A stretch of DNA of 64,000 nt from Shouchella patagoniensis (GCF_002019705.1 NZ_KV917377.1:1424565-1488564), one strand, 5' to 3'. Positions 32,930-43,164 are shown, numbered from the stretch's first letter. Translations and numbers: made by a program. The notes: generated by a model from the sequence alone, not told the origin.

Positions 32930-33712
32930 TTAGTGTACCTGTCGAACGCGTTTAAACGCCTCTGCTTCTTCAATAGTTAAGTTACCAAGTTCATTTAAAA
33001 ACTGTTGTTGAAATGTGCCAATACCTTCATTTTCGGTTTTCGTAAAAGCACGTTCAGCTGCAACACCATAAAAAACAAGCGATTGTACAGCAGCACTTAC
33101 CATTCCTTTTGGATTTACCGCGGCAAACGCACTCATGACTCCACCAAGCAAACAGCCAGTACCAACTACTTTTGTTAACCACTCATGTCCATTCGCCACG
33201 GTCATTACTTGTTTACCATCCGTAACAACATCGACTTTTCCAGTGACAACGATAACCGTGCCTAATTTTTTAGCTGCTTCTTTTGCAAGTTCAATTGAAT
33301 CAGTCTCTATTTTAGCATCGACACCTTTAACTGTACCGACTTGTCCAACTATCGCCGCAATTTCCCCAGCATTTCCGCGAATGATCGAAATATCCACTTC
33401 TTCAAGTATTTGCTTAATGATCGTTGTTCGAAAAGGAGTGGCCCCTGCACCAACTGGATCGAGGATAACTGGAATTCCTTTTTGATTAGCTGATTTACCA
33501 GCTAAAATCATTGATTCCACAATGTGTGGTGATGGTGTACCAATGTTAATTAACAGTCCTTCAGCCGCCGCTGCCATATCAGCCGTTTCTTCTTTTGCAT
33601 AAGCCATCACCGGTGATGCGCCAATAGCTAATAGCCCATTTGCAGTAAAATTAGTGACGACAAGGTTCGTCATACAGTGAATAAGTGGGTTCATTTGTCT
33701 CACTGTTTTCAT
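32930..33712 (-). CDS. thiM: Hydroxyethylthiazole kinase
   Basis: This 260-residue enzyme phosphorylates the thiazole alcohol in thiamine salvage. Features are the start HCMTNLVVTNFTANGLLAIGASPVMAYA, the LDPVGAGATPFR segment and the catalytic loop VGTGCLLGGVMSAFAAVNP. It lies alone between the aminotransferase and helicase genes, not with thiE, and I see no TPP riboswitch before it. Confidence 0.94.
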   Translation of the reverse strand: MKTVRQMNPLIHCMTNLVVTNFTANGLLAIGASPVMAYAKEETADMAAAAEGLLINIGTPSPHIVESMILAGKSANQKGIPVILDPVGAGATPFRTTIIKQILEEVDISIIRGNAGEIAAIVGQVGTVKGVDAKIETDSIELAKEAAKKLGTVIVVTGKVDVVTDGKQVMTVANGHEWLTKVVGTGCLLGGVMSAFAAVNPKGMVSAAVQSLVFYGVAAERAFTKTENEGIGTFQQQFLNELGNLTIEEAEAFKRVRQVH

Positions 33713-33766
33713 TTATATTTCCCACTCCTTTTATTAATCATAGAATTGGTCCAAGTTCCATCTCTG

Positions 33767-34954
33767 TTATACGTTCTTTGTATGTCTCTTCAAGAAATTC
33801 CCAATCCGTTCCAGAGCTTCTTCTAAATTCGAAAGAGACGTCGCATAAGAACAGCGAATGTGTCCTTCACCACCTTCACCAAATACTGACCCTGGTACTA
33901 CAGCTACACGTTCTTCCATCAATAGTTTCTCCGCAAATTGTTCAGAAGTGAGCCCAGTATGTGAAATGGAAGGAAATGCATAAAATGCCCCATCAGGCTT
34001 ATGACAAGGTAACCCAATTTCTTTAGCCGTTTTCACAAAGTAATTCCGTCGCTGTTGGTATGATAACTTCATTTTTGCCACGTCTTCCATCCCATTTTCC
34101 ATCGCTTCAATTGCTCCATGTTGGGCCATTGTTGGCGCACACATTAAACTATATTGGTGGATCTTCAACATCGCTGCTAATAGATCAGGTGGAGCCATTA
34201 CGAAACCTAAGCGCCACCCTGTCATTGCAAAAGCTTTGGAGAAACCATTTATGACAATCGTTTGTTCCTTCATATCAGGTAACGTAGAAAAACAAACATG
34301 ATCATGGTCGTAAGCAAGTTCAGCATAAATTTCATCTGAAAAAACAATGAGCTCATGTTTTCGAACAATATCTGCAATCTGGTTAAGCTTTTCTTTGCTA
34401 ATTGATGCACCTGTAGGATTATTTGGATAGCAAATCATGATCGCCTTCGTTTTATCTGTTATTACCGCTTCAATATCCGCAGGACGCACTTCAAAATTAG
34501 TTTCTGCAGATGTCCCCACTGATATAGGGACACCCCCAGCAAGTTTCACAAGTGGGGCGTAAGAGACAAATGTTGGTTCGACAATAATAACTTCATCACC
34601 AGGATTTAAGATCGACCGCATTCCAATATCGATTGCTTCACTTGCACCAACCGTTACAAGCACTTCTGTTTCAGGGTCGTAGCAGACACGAAACCTTGTT
34701 CTCATATAATGAGCGATTGCCTCTCGTAACTCTAATATACCTGCATTTGCTGAATATGCGGTAAATCCTCGCTCCAATGATGAGATACTCGCTTCCCTAA
34801 CATTCCACGGTGTGACAAAATCCGGCTCACCAACACCGAGAGAGATGATATTTTCCATTTTAGATGCCAAATCAAAAAAACGGCGAATGCCGGATGGTTG
34901 AATCGTTGCCACTCGTTCTGATAACCGACTATTTTCCGATACGATTTTCTCCAT
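33767..34954 (-). CDS. yugH: PLP-dependent aminotransferase, class I/II (YugH-like)
   Basis: This is 395 residues. The PLP lysine is in NGFSKAFAMTGWRLG near 238, with the CYPNNPTGA and DEIYAEL motifs before it and FRVCYDPETEVLVTVGASEAID early. It is close to YugH/PatA-like aspartate or aromatic aminotransferases; the amino acid is not known. Its start overlaps the stop of the Lrp-like gene (TAATG), and the pair forms an operon. Confidence 0.9.
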   Translation of the reverse strand: MEKIVSENSRLSERVATIQPSGIRRFFDLASKMENIISLGVGEPDFVTPWNVREASISSLERGFTAYSANAGILELREAIAHYMRTRFRVCYDPETEVLVTVGASEAIDIGMRSILNPGDEVIIVEPTFVSYAPLVKLAGGVPISVGTSAETNFEVRPADIEAVITDKTKAIMICYPNNPTGASISKEKLNQIADIVRKHELIVFSDEIYAELAYDHDHVCFSTLPDMKEQTIVINGFSKAFAMTGWRLGFVMAPPDLLAAMLKIHQYSLMCAPTMAQHGAIEAMENGMEDVAKMKLSYQQRRNYFVKTAKEIGLPCHKPDGAFYAFPSISHTGLTSEQFAEKLLMEERVAVVPGSVFGEGGEGHIRCSYATSLSNLEEALERIGNFLKRHTKNV

Positions 34955-35451
34955 TATGGACTCACCACGATTCGGCGGTCTTCGTCTGGTTTGTCAAATA
35001 TAACACCATCGTGCTTATACGTTTTTAATTGAAAATGGGTGGTTGTTGATAGCACGGAATCAATTGTTGAGAGCTTTTCCGAGACGAAACGAGCCGTTTC
35101 TTGCATTGTTTTTCCTTCAATCACTACAGAAAGATCATAAGCCCCAGACATTAAGTAAAGCGCACGAACTTCTGGAAAGCGGTAAATACGTTCTGCTACT
35201 TCATCAAAGCCTACCCCTCTTTTAGGTGCAACTTTTACATCAATCGTAGCAGTAACAGTCTCCTGAACGGGTACTTTAGCCCAATCAATGACCGCGGAAT
35301 AGCTTAATATAATGTTCTTTTCCTCAAGTTCTTTTATATATTGGTCAACGTCCTCTGGTTTCAAATCAACCATCTTTGCTAACTTATTCGTTTCCATCCG
35401 ACCATTTGCTTCAATAATTTGCAGTATTTCATATGCCTTTTTGTCAAACAC
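34954..35451 (-). CDS. yugG: Lrp/AsnC-family transcriptional regulator (YugG-like)
   Basis: This 165-residue protein has an N-terminal winged HTH (LAKMVDLKPEDVDQYIKELEEKNII) and a C-terminal RAM ligand domain (YLMSGAYDLSVVIEGKTMQETARF). The GTG start at 35451 has GGGGGAG upstream. It probably controls the linked aminotransferase in response to an amino acid. Confidence 0.9.
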   Translation of the reverse strand: MFDKKAYEILQIIEANGRMETNKLAKMVDLKPEDVDQYIKELEEKNIILSYSAVIDWAKVPVQETVTATIDVKVAPKRGVGFDEVAERIYRFPEVRALYLMSGAYDLSVVIEGKTMQETARFVSEKLSTIDSVLSTTTHFQLKTYKHDGVIFDKPDEDRRIVVSP

Positions 35452-35576
35452 TTATACTCTCCCCCTATAAACAATCCTTGCTTCGAATGAGTCATTTTCT
35501 TTTTGTCTATCCTAATCATAACATACGGATCCTGTTTTTAGCTTTACAAATAAGCTGGTTCATAAGGAGGTTTTCC

Positions 35577-36125
35577 ATGAATAGTAAGACTTCTGCATTA
35601 TTAATTGTTGATATGATTAATCCTTTCTCATTTAAACACGGGGAAGAACTATTTCAACAAGCAGAACGGATAACGAGCAATATTATCCAGTTGAAACAAC
35701 ATATGAAAAAGCAAGGATCGCCTGTGCTTTATGTGAATGACAACTATGGGAAATGGCAATCTGATTTCCTGAACTTAGTTGATGAAATCAAAGAAAGCAA
35801 TGCAATTGGTGCTCCAATTGCTGAGATGCTCAGACCAGAGCCAACAGATTATTCCGTGCTTAAACCAAAATACTCAGGTTTTTTTGATACCCCTTTACAT
35901 TTGTTACTTGAACACTTAGAAATTACTACGTTGTTCTTAACAGGTATTGTAGGAAATATGTGTATCCAATTCACAGCTAATGATGCTTATTCACTTGAAT
36001 ATAAGCTTTGTATCCCTTCCAATGCCATTGCAAGTTTTTCTGAACAAGATAATCAAGTGGCGATGCACCATTTTAAACACATCTTAAAAGCAGATATTTC
36101 ACCTACTCAAAAATGGTTAAATTAA
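35577..36125 (+). CDS. Isochorismatase-family cysteine hydrolase
   Basis: This is 182 residues. The catalytic triad is visible as Asp in LLIVDMINPF, Lys in VLKPKYSGFFDTPL and Cys in TGIVGNMCIQFTANDA. The start at 35577 has AAGGAGG. The substrate may be an amide such as nicotinamide, but the sequence does not settle it. It is divergent from yugG. Confidence 0.87.
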   Translation: MNSKTSALLIVDMINPFSFKHGEELFQQAERITSNIIQLKQHMKKQGSPVLYVNDNYGKWQSDFLNLVDEIKESNAIGAPIAEMLRPEPTDYSVLKPKYSGFFDTPLHLLLEHLEITTLFLTGIVGNMCIQFTANDAYSLEYKLCIPSNAIASFSEQDNQVAMHHFKHILKADISPTQKWLN

Positions 36126-36131
36126 ACAAAA

Positions 36132-36163
36132 AATCCGCAAGCTACTAACTTGCGGATTTTTTG
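36132..36163. terminator. Bidirectional terminator
   Basis: AATCCGCAAG and CTTGCGGATT form the stem with A/T runs on both sides, between the hydrolase gene and luxS. Confidence 0.82.
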
Positions 36164-36168
36164 TTCGA

Positions 36169-36639
36169 TTAAAATACTTGTTTTAATGATTCTTTATCTT
36201 CTGCAAGCCATTTACGCATGCGATCTTTTGTTCCTTCTAAATCATGAAGAATCGCTTGCCCACATTCTTTCTCTGTAGCAGCAGGAACATCTTCTGTTAA
36301 AAGAGAATAATTCATAGTCTTCTCAAGCACATCGATGATTTCAGTGACCGTTGGTGTTCCACTCATGATTAGATAATAACCAGTTTGACAGCCCATTGGC
36401 GATATATCAACCACGTCAAAATGGTCATAATCTTCGGCAAAACGACGAATATTAATGGCAAGCAAATGCTCCAGTGTATGAATTACATCTGGTTTTAGCG
36501 CCTCTTTATTCGGTTGACAAAACCGAATATCAAATTTATTCACTTCTCCATCACTGCCAATCTTATGGGTACCACAATGACGAACATAAGGTGCCTTAAC
36601 AATGGTATGATCGAGTTCAAAACTTTCAACTGAAGGCAT
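36169..36639 (-). CDS. luxS: S-ribosylhomocysteine lyase (autoinducer-2 synthesis)
   Basis: This 156-residue enzyme splits S-ribosylhomocysteine to homocysteine and DPD, the AI-2 precursor. The metal site is His54, His58 (HTLEH) and Cys126 (EKECGQ), with catalytic Cys84 in GCQTGYY and Glu57. AAGGAG precedes the ATG. All key residues are intact. Confidence 0.96.
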   Translation of the reverse strand: MPSVESFELDHTIVKAPYVRHCGTHKIGSDGEVNKFDIRFCQPNKEALKPDVIHTLEHLLAINIRRFAEDYDHFDVVDISPMGCQTGYYLIMSGTPTVTEIIDVLEKTMNYSLLTEDVPAATEKECGQAILHDLEGTKDRMRKWLAEDKESLKQVF

Positions 36640-36755
36640 AATATCCTCTCCTTTTCCTTTTCTATAGTATAAAGGAAAGCTGTTTGTCCTGTCGAAGTAT
36701 AGGTTTATTTTTTATTTATCAGGGTACTTTTAATTGATTACACCTAGGAGGAATA

Positions 36756-37586
36756 ATGGATATTCGAGTGATTACAGACTTCACAAAAAAACTAATTGAA
36801 CAAATTAAATCAGACCCGATACCTGATTTAGCAGCCACTTTAGCTTTTTATTTTATGCTTGCAATCTTCCCGCTTATGATTTTTGTTCTTGCAGGAGTTT
36901 CTTTTTTTGATATTAACAATGAACAAGTATCAGATTTAATAACAGATTTTTTTCCAGGTGAAATTGGCACCACGTTTAGTAATATTGTATTAAATACAAT
37001 TGGCGAACCACAAATTGGGTTGCTCTCTTTAGGAATTATCGGCACGCTTTGGTCGGCTTCAAATGGGATTAATGCTTTTATTCGATCTGTAAACAGAGCC
37101 TACAATATTGAGGAAACCAGACATTTCCTTAAACTACGTGGCGTAGCCATTGTTCTTACAATTGCTATGGTACTTTTAATTATCATTACACTTGCTTTGC
37201 CTGTATTTGGAAGTGTCATCCTGAATTTTTTAGAAAACCAATTAAACTTACCAACTGAAGTAGCCTCTTTGTTAAATAACTTGCGATGGGTCGTCGCTAT
37301 TATCGTTATGATAGGATCATTAATGATTCTCTACTGGATTTCTCCAAATGAAAAAATCCGTTTACTTGACGGCTTGCCTGGAGCCATTACAGCAACAATT
37401 GGGTGGCAACTGATTTCCTTTTTCTTTTCGCTTTACATAAGTAATTTTGCTAATTATGAAAGCACCTATGGCCCGTTGGCGGGTGTTATTATTCTCATGT
37501 TTTGGTTTTTTATTACAGGTATTATCCTTATTGTTGGCGCAGAAATTAATGCGACATTACATCAAATGAGAAAAAAACATTACTAA
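36756..37586 (+). CDS. YihY/BrkB-family inner membrane protein
   Basis: This is a 276-residue protein with six predicted membrane segments; [21 protein letters not shown] and [25 protein letters not shown] are hallmark regions of the YihY family. It was once called ribonuclease BN, which is not supported. The transport or other role is unknown. GGAGG precedes the ATG. Confidence 0.88.
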   Translation: MDIRVITDFTKKLIEQIKSDPIPDLAATLAFYFMLAIFPLMIFVLAGVSFFDINNEQVSDLITDFFPGEIGTTFSNIVLNTIGEPQIGLLSLGIIGTLWSASNGINAFIRSVNRAYNIEETRHFLKLRGVAIVLTIAMVLLIIITLALPVFGSVILNFLENQLNLPTEVASLLNNLRWVVAIIVMIGSLMILYWISPNEKIRLLDGLPGAITATIGWQLISFFFSLYISNFANYESTYGPLAGVIILMFWFFITGIILIVGAEINATLHQMRKKHY

Positions 37587-37657
37587 CTATGTATAAACTT
37601 CTAATGCCTGGGCATGATGGTAGCAGAACTTACTTATACGTATATAGGAGTGATCAA

Positions 37658-37930
37658 ATGAATAAAACTGAATTAATTAATGCGCTAGCAGAACGAGCGC
37701 AATTATCGAAAAAAGACGCTACATCCGCGGTCAACGGTATGTTTGATTTAATCACCGAAACGTTAGGAAAAGGCGATACTGTCCAATTAATTGGCTTTGG
37801 TAACTTTGAAGTTCGCGAACGTGCTGCCAGAAAAGGACGTAACCCGCAAACAGGCGAAGAAATTGATATTGCTGCAACAAAAACTCCGGCATTTAAAGCT
37901 GGTAAACAATTAAAAGACGCAGTTAAATAA
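37658..37930 (+). CDS. hbs: DNA-binding protein HU
   Basis: This 90-residue protein has the typical start [20 protein letters not shown] and the DNA-wrapping arm ([18 protein letters not shown]). The ATG at 37658 has TAGGAG 9 bases upstream; a frame from 37589 is not needed. It compacts DNA in the nucleoid. The prophage-integration arm and other recombinases may use it. Confidence 0.95.
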   Translation: MNKTELINALAERAQLSKKDATSAVNGMFDLITETLGKGDTVQLIGFGNFEVRERAARKGRNPQTGEEIDIAATKTPAFKAGKQLKDAVK

Positions 37931-37940
37931 GTTCTAAAAA

Positions 37941-37979
37941 AAGACGCAGTCATTTCATGAAATGACTGCGTCTTCTTAT
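37941..37979. terminator. Bidirectional terminator
   Basis: A perfect palindrome of 34 bases, AAGACGCAGTCATTTCA and its complement, between hbs and the antiporter gene, flanked by A and T runs. Confidence 0.8.
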
Positions 37980-37986
37980 TTAGGTA

Positions 37987-39315
37987 CTATAAAATCAACG
38001 CCGTTATACAACCAACAATAAATAAAGGGATTGTTAAATGAAGAAATGTCGGTACGCATGTATCCCAAATATGATTGTGTTGTCCATCTGCATTAAGACC
38101 AGCTGTTGAGCCAAGCGTCGAGTCTGATGCAGGTGCACCAGCATCACCAATCGCTCCAGCAGAACCAATAATAGAGATAATTGCTAAGGTTGAAAGTCCA
38201 ACTTCAATTCCTAAAGGGACAAACAGTGCTGTTATAATTGGTATCGTTGAAAAGGACGATCCAATTCCGACTGTGATAATTAAACCAACAGTCATCATTA
38301 AGAATACGGCGATTACTTGGTTACCATTAATGACCCCTGCAACACTGTTCACAAGTTGTTCAATATCTCCAGTTGCACGAATAACATCTGCAAATCCCGC
38401 AGCAGCAAGCATGACAAAACCAATAAATGCCATCATCTTCATACCTTCTGTGACGACTTGATCAGCTTGATTAAATCGAATTGCACCCGTAAGCAATAGA
38501 ACGGTCACTCCAGCTAAAGCAGCCGGTACCATTGAATCTGGATAAATCCATTGGACCCCTACAGTAACAATGACTGCAACAACAGCCAATATAATGGATG
38601 ATTTCCGATAGCTTTGCTCATCTTCCTCACCTGAATCACTGGCAATCGGTAAATCGTTATACGAACGTTTTTGTCGGTAAGTGATAAATACTGCAAATAA
38701 TAAACCTAACAGAGAACTTGCAGTCGGAAGAAGCATTGCTCCAGGGATTAAACCCATATCAATTGGTAAGCCACTAGCCGCCATATTATCTGAAATTATT
38801 CGATGAAAAAGCTGACCGAAACCATAAGGAAGAAGCATATATGGCGCAGTTAGACCAAAAGTTAAAATACAGGCAACAAGCCTACGGTCAACCTCGAGTT
38901 TATTTAATATCGTTAAAATAGGCGGAATCAAAATTGGTATAAAAGCAATGTGAATAGGGATGAGGTTTTGAGACATGCACGCTACTACAAGCAGCATTAA
39001 AAACAACAGCATTCTTGTTAAAGTCTGACGATCAGTGTCTCCACTTTTCTGCATCCAATTTTGTAAATGCGTAACAAGAAAAGTAGGCAATCCCGTCTTT
39101 GACAATCCAACTGCAAAAGCACCTAGAAGTGCATAACTAAACGCAATTTCTGCATTTTCTCCCAGTCCTTCTGTAAAGATGGTAACCGTCTCTGAGAAAT
39201 TGATTCCTCCTAGTAAACCTCCAACGATTGCTGAAACCGTAAGCGCTAGCACCACGTGGACGCGGAGTAGGCTTAAAGCGAGCATAAGTATTACAGCAAT
39301 AACAACAGCGTTCAT
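37987..39315 (-). CDS. yuiF: Na+/H+ antiporter-family transporter (YuiF-like)
   Basis: This 442-residue membrane protein has about eleven hydrophobic segments. IGDAGAPASDSTLGSTAGLNADGQHNHIWDT near the C-terminus and the GLGENAEIAFSYALLGAFAVGLS region match YuiF of B. subtilis, which belongs to the Na+/H+ antiporter/IT superfamily and may carry amino acids. The substrate is not known. Confidence 0.85.
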   Translation of the reverse strand: MNAVVIAVILMLALSLLRVHVVLALTVSAIVGGLLGGINFSETVTIFTEGLGENAEIAFSYALLGAFAVGLSKTGLPTFLVTHLQNWMQKSGDTDRQTLTRMLLFLMLLVVACMSQNLIPIHIAFIPILIPPILTILNKLEVDRRLVACILTFGLTAPYMLLPYGFGQLFHRIISDNMAASGLPIDMGLIPGAMLLPTASSLLGLLFAVFITYRQKRSYNDLPIASDSGEEDEQSYRKSSIILAVVAVIVTVGVQWIYPDSMVPAALAGVTVLLLTGAIRFNQADQVVTEGMKMMAFIGFVMLAAAGFADVIRATGDIEQLVNSVAGVINGNQVIAVFLMMTVGLIITVGIGSSFSTIPIITALFVPLGIEVGLSTLAIISIIGSAGAIGDAGAPASDSTLGSTAGLNADGQHNHIWDTCVPTFLHLTIPLFIVGCITALIL

Positions 39316-39403
39316 TACATCAAATCCTTTAATTTGTTAAATCATTAAATCACTAAAATATTTTATTAATTTATCATCATTTTTTATGGTTGTCAACGCA
39401 AAA

Positions 39404-39435
39404 AAGCGCTAAATAGGTTTCCCCATTTAGCGCTT
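39404..39435 (-). terminator. Terminator
   Basis: On the minus strand AGCGCTAAAT and ATTTAGCGCT form a 10-base-pair stem, then six T. Confidence 0.8.
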
Positions 39436-39438
39436 CGA

Positions 39439-39720
39439 TTAGATAACGGCAATTTTAGTAAAGGATAATGATTTATCTCTGCATCCTTTTAATTGATAAG
39501 AAATTTTGTCACCGACTTGAACAGATAACTCAATTGGCTCAGTGAAAGAAGCGTCATTTGTTGCGAACAGCTTATGCGTACCTGCAGGAACTTCAATTGT
39601 CATTTTTTGTCTACGCTTTAAAGCCCCCACAAAATGGTCATTAATAAAGACGCGATATTTACGGTTTGTCGCATATAATTCACGAGCGCACTTTATCTCA
39701 ACATAAGCAGTATCAATCAT
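39439..39720 (-). CDS. Small beta-domain protein, unknown
   Basis: This encodes 93 residues. YRVFINDHFVGALKRRQKMTIEVPAGTHKLFA has the strand-turn-strand look of PEGA-like or small surface beta domains, but without signal peptide. I start it at 39720 where AAGGGG precedes; 23 more residues upstream have no site. The function is unknown. Confidence 0.6.
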   Translation of the reverse strand: MIDTAYVEIKCARELYATNRKYRVFINDHFVGALKRRQKMTIEVPAGTHKLFATNDASFTEPIELSVQVGDKISYQLKGCRDKSLSFTKIAVI

Positions 39721-39823
39721 TTTGTTCCCCTTCCTCTTACAGAAACAATCTGTTTGGCTAGGTCTTCCGTTTATTATAACTTCATGCACTTACTCGTACA
39801 AGTAATAAATATTTTGTTATGCA

Positions 39824-41314
39824 TTAACCTCTGTCAACAATATAGCGTGCAAGTGTGCGCGCCATTACCCCGGTCGCCCCTGCTGGACCAAGATTCGAAT
39901 CATTGCTTTGTGAAGACGTTCCAGCAATATCTAAATGGACCCAAGGCGTATTTTCTGCAAAAACACCGATAAAAAGCCCTGCCGTAATGCTACCACCTGC
40001 ACGGCCTGGTGCATTATTTAAGTCTGCAACATCGCTTGTTTTTAACATCTTCTCATACGCTTTATTATTAGGAAATTGCCAAACCGGCTCTCCTGTTTTT
40101 TCTCCAGCTTTTATAACAGCATCCATGAGTGCTTCATCGTTTGAAACTGCTCCTGTTGTCACATCCCCAAGAGCAACAACACAAGCACCAGTCAATGTAG
40201 CCACATCAATTAAGCGAGCTGCTCCAAGCTGTTTTGCATATGCTACGCCATCAGCTAATATTAAGCGCCCTTCTGCATCGGTATTGCGCACTTCAATTGT
40301 CTTTCCATTTAATGCGCGAAGCACATCGCCCGGTTTCACGGCAGAACCATTAACTAAGTTTTCACTTGAAGGAATAACACATAGCACATTTTCTTTTGGC
40401 TTTTCCTCCCCGATGATCTTCATTGCACCAAGTACTGCTGCTGCTCCACCCATATCGCCCTTCATTGTATGCATGTTAGCAGCTGGTTTTAAGGAGTAAC
40501 CACCAGCATCAAATGTTAGGCCTTTTCCTACAAATGCCGTCACATCATCCGTATCTGGATTGCCCTCATACCGCATAATAATCATTTTTGGTGGTTGATC
40601 GCTTCCTTGTGCTACTCCAAGCAATGCTCCCATACCAAGGCGTTCCATATCTTCTCGCTCTAGTACTTCGTAATAAAAGTCATATGTTTTTGCAATGGCT
40701 TTTGCTTCTTCAGCCAAATCAGTTGGTGTTAGCATATTTCCAGGAATATTCACAAGCTTACGTGCTACATTCGCACCTTCCCCATATGTATATCCACGCT
40801 TGGACTGTTGTGTGAGTGCATTCTCTTCTTCGGCATAAAGTGTAACATGAGCAAGCGTTTTTATTGGCTCGTTGCTTTTTTCTTTATATGTTCTTTTCTC
40901 ATAGGTACTAAGTGAGATTGCTTCTCCGACGCCGAAAGCTGCATTTTCTAATGTAAGTGTGTCCGTTATAAAGCTATCAAGAAGTACCCCAGCTCGTTCA
41001 ACCCTTTCACTCTTTAAGCGCTTACCAGCTTTACTTACACAATTACGCAATTCTTCTATTCCAAACTCTTTTCGCTCGCCTAAATGGACCATATAAAGAC
41101 GTTTTGCCCCAATTAGACCCATTGTATATACGCTCGTCATTTCCCCTTGTTTTTTAGGAAATGCGTTTTGTTTCTTTAATTCTGTAAGTTGACCCTTTAG
41201 TGCTTTGTCCAGTTCCTTAACTGATTCAACGAAGCCTTCTTTTTTCCAAATCCCTACTATTAAAACCTCTTCAGACATTTGCTTCGTAGTCCAATTTCCA
41301 TTTACTTGAAACAT
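39824..41314 (-). CDS. pepA: Leucyl aminopeptidase (M17)
   Basis: This 496-residue enzyme removes N-terminal residues from peptides. The metal/active site is GKGLTFDAGGYSLKPAANMHTMKGDMGGAAAV (two Asp, Lys) and NTDAEGRLILADGVAYA (Asp, Glu, Arg). It corresponds to YuiE of B. subtilis, in the same region. The N-terminal domain (1-170) is less conserved, as usual. Confidence 0.94.
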   Translation of the reverse strand: MFQVNGNWTTKQMSEEVLIVGIWKKEGFVESVKELDKALKGQLTELKKQNAFPKKQGEMTSVYTMGLIGAKRLYMVHLGERKEFGIEELRNCVSKAGKRLKSERVERAGVLLDSFITDTLTLENAAFGVGEAISLSTYEKRTYKEKSNEPIKTLAHVTLYAEEENALTQQSKRGYTYGEGANVARKLVNIPGNMLTPTDLAEEAKAIAKTYDFYYEVLEREDMERLGMGALLGVAQGSDQPPKMIIMRYEGNPDTDDVTAFVGKGLTFDAGGYSLKPAANMHTMKGDMGGAAAVLGAMKIIGEEKPKENVLCVIPSSENLVNGSAVKPGDVLRALNGKTIEVRNTDAEGRLILADGVAYAKQLGAARLIDVATLTGACVVALGDVTTGAVSNDEALMDAVIKAGEKTGEPVWQFPNNKAYEKMLKTSDVADLNNAPGRAGGSITAGLFIGVFAENTPWVHLDIAGTSSQSNDSNLGPAGATGVMARTLARYIVDRG

Positions 41315-41336
41315 TCACACAGCTCCCTTCACATTA

Positions 41337-41366
41337 AGTATAACACGACTTAAAAAAAGGGTACAA
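41337..41366 (-). promoter_or_regulatory. Promoter of pepA
   Basis: On the minus strand TTGTAC (41366-41361) and TATACT (41342-41337) are 18 bases apart, 23 bases before the start codon. Confidence 0.6.
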
Positions 41367-41492
41367 AATCGAAACAGCTTAAAGAGAAATCAAACAGCTC
41401 CTATGTTATACTTAGTGAATGATTAGGCAATGATATTGTCATCCGTTCATTGCAAAACATTCGGACAGACTCAGCTGTGAAAGGAAGAGTAT

Positions 41493-41960
41493 ATGGAAAT
41501 TCTGCAAAACTTTCCACTTTGGGCGGCATTTTTAGCCATCATTATTGCACAAGCAATTAAGATTCCTCTCGCTTTTTTTGCTACGCGGAGAATTCAACTT
41601 TCATTGTTCACTAGCACAGGTGGGATGCCTAGTTCCCATTCTGCAGCAGTAACGGCCTTATCCACAGGCGTCGCAATTGAACATGGATTAGATTCAACCA
41701 TATTTGCCGTATCCTGCGTTCTAGGTATTATTGTCATGTTTGACGCTACTGGAGTAAGACGGCATGCTGGATATCATGCGACTGTCTTAAATCAGCTTGT
41801 GCAGGATTTTAATCGCCTTGTGGAAGAGGTCAAAACTTGGCCCAAAAAAGAAAATGAGCAGAAATTAAAAGAATTGCTAGGACATCAACCGATTGAAGTG
41901 TTTTTTGGAGCCCTTCTAGGCATTATTCTTGCTCTCTCACTTTATCCCTTAATTGGCTAA
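41493..41960 (+). CDS. yuiD: Divergent PAP2-family membrane protein (YuiD)
   Basis: This is 155 residues. GGMPSSHSAAVTALSTGVA and VRRHAGYHATVLNQLVQDF carry the phosphatase-like motifs of the divergent PAP2 family, with four membrane segments. It may be a lipid or undecaprenyl-phosphate phosphatase; the family activity is not established. AAAGGAAG precedes the ATG. Confidence 0.88.
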   Translation: MEILQNFPLWAAFLAIIIAQAIKIPLAFFATRRIQLSLFTSTGGMPSSHSAAVTALSTGVAIEHGLDSTIFAVSCVLGIIVMFDATGVRRHAGYHATVLNQLVQDFNRLVEEVKTWPKKENEQKLKELLGHQPIEVFFGALLGIILALSLYPLIG

Positions 41961-41968
41961 GACAAAAA

Positions 41969-41994
41969 GGGCAAGCGCGTATGCTTGCCCTTTT
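41969..41994 (+). terminator. Terminator after yuiD
   Basis: GGGCAAGC and GCTTGCCC with four T after; A runs on the other side make it usable by yuiC as well. Confidence 0.75.
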
Positions 41995-41996
41995 CT

Positions 41997-42623
41997 TTAT
42001 GTCTGTCTATTCTCTCTAAATCCATGGATTGAGTTTTGTTTATTTAAATCGTTGAACTGCTCCTGTGTTAATGTTCCATCTCCTTCTTTGATAATGTATA
42101 CATCCACTTCCTGTTTACCCCATTCATCATAAACAGCCTCGACCGTTTCATAATAGAGGTCAATTCGATTTCCTTTTATAGCTGATCCAGTGTCCGCCAC
42201 AACTCCATAACCGTATCCAGGTACAAATAAAACTGTCCCGATAGGAAAGACGGATGGGTCCGCTGCTACCGTGGAATAAGCATCGCGTTGAACAGGTAAA
42301 CCAGAAAACGTAATCCCGTAAGCTGGGTCACCTGGAACTTTTCCAGTTGACTCTATTCCAGCCGTATATCCCGTTGCAACAACTGTTTTACTTTCAAATT
42401 GGCTTGTATCAAGTTTTTCTGCCATTAACGTATGCGTAGCAATCGTTATGCCAGGTATTATTTTTTTTTGAATTGCGGTATGTTTTAAGCCACTGTCCGT
42501 TGATTTAAAATGTGAAAAGGTTAGATTCGTAAATACATGAATGGTTGTTAGCAAAGCTGCAATAAACAATGCACCCATCACTACACGAAAAACCCACTTA
42601 AACGCCGAATTTGGATAAATCAT
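41997..42623 (-). CDS. yuiC: 3D-domain protein (YuiC, Sps-type lytic transglycosylase)
   Basis: This 208-residue protein has a membrane anchor at 10-30 ([19 protein letters not shown]) and a C-terminal 3D domain from about 95: [38 protein letters not shown] contains the catalytic Asp residues. The family cuts peptidoglycan without hydrolysis (mltA-like) and is linked to spore or stationary-phase walls. The position next to yuiB is conserved. Confidence 0.9.
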   Translation of the reverse strand: MIYPNSAFKWVFRVVMGALFIAALLTTIHVFTNLTFSHFKSTDSGLKHTAIQKKIIPGITIATHTLMAEKLDTSQFESKTVVATGYTAGIESTGKVPGDPAYGITFSGLPVQRDAYSTVAADPSVFPIGTVLFVPGYGYGVVADTGSAIKGNRIDLYYETVEAVYDEWGKQEVDVYIIKEGDGTLTQEQFNDLNKQNSIHGFRENRQT

Positions 42624-42678
42624 CTGTCACACTCCTCTCTTACAGCTTTACCAGTAAAAGAGACAATATGCACAAAAA

Positions 42679-42702
42679 AACAGACTTCCTTAAAAGTCTG
42701 TT
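42679..42702 (-). terminator. Terminator after yuiB
   Basis: AACAGACTT and AAGTCTGTT form the stem and seven T follow on the minus strand; the stem overlaps the stop codon. Confidence 0.7.
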
Positions 42703-43027
42703 AAAACATTTGATAGCCAGCCTTCCTTAACAGTTTCATAATGATTCCAGATGCAATCGCACCGAGAAAACCACTGACTAAAATAATAATATCTGCGAAA
42801 TGAAGTCCTAGGACGCGTTCAAACAAAACCGGAAACGCCTCACCTGGATTTTGGAAGAAAAGACTGTACTTCTCTTGATTCACAATCAGCAAAACGATTA
42901 CTGGATAAATAATCGCCATCACCCAAGTAAGGCGAAGCACCATATTTAATAGAAAGCCGATACCGGCAAATAAGATAAAGAACAATATAATAGATACAAC
43001 TAATTGTAAGATGTGAATTTCATTCAT
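42701..43027 (-). CDS. yuiB: YuiB-like membrane protein
   Basis: This encodes 108 residues with three hydrophobic segments (LQLVVSIILFFILFAGIGFLL, WVMAIIYPVIVLLIV and IIILVSGFLGAIASGIIM). It matches YuiB in size and place. The ATG at 43027 has GGGGGGCG upstream. The function is unknown. Confidence 0.82.
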   Translation of the reverse strand: MNEIHILQLVVSIILFFILFAGIGFLLNMVLRLTWVMAIIYPVIVLLIVNQEKYSLFFQNPGEAFPVLFERVLGLHFADIIILVSGFLGAIASGIIMKLLRKAGYQMF

Positions 43028-43164
43028 TTTTGCGCCCCCCACATTAGTTTACGAAAAAGCGCTTCCCTTCGTCAACTGCTTGTTTAACAACATCACCAAT
43101 CAATGATATTGTTTTACTTGCTTGCCTCGGTCCTACATGTTATTAAAAATAAAACTAAAAAAAC

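Noticed and set aside
33713-33766. TPP riboswitch before thiM
   Set aside because: The gap is only about 54 bases and has no THI-box-like conserved segments.
38075-38461. Plus-strand frame of 128 residues
   Set aside because: Antisense shadow of the yuiF membrane protein gene, with no start signal.
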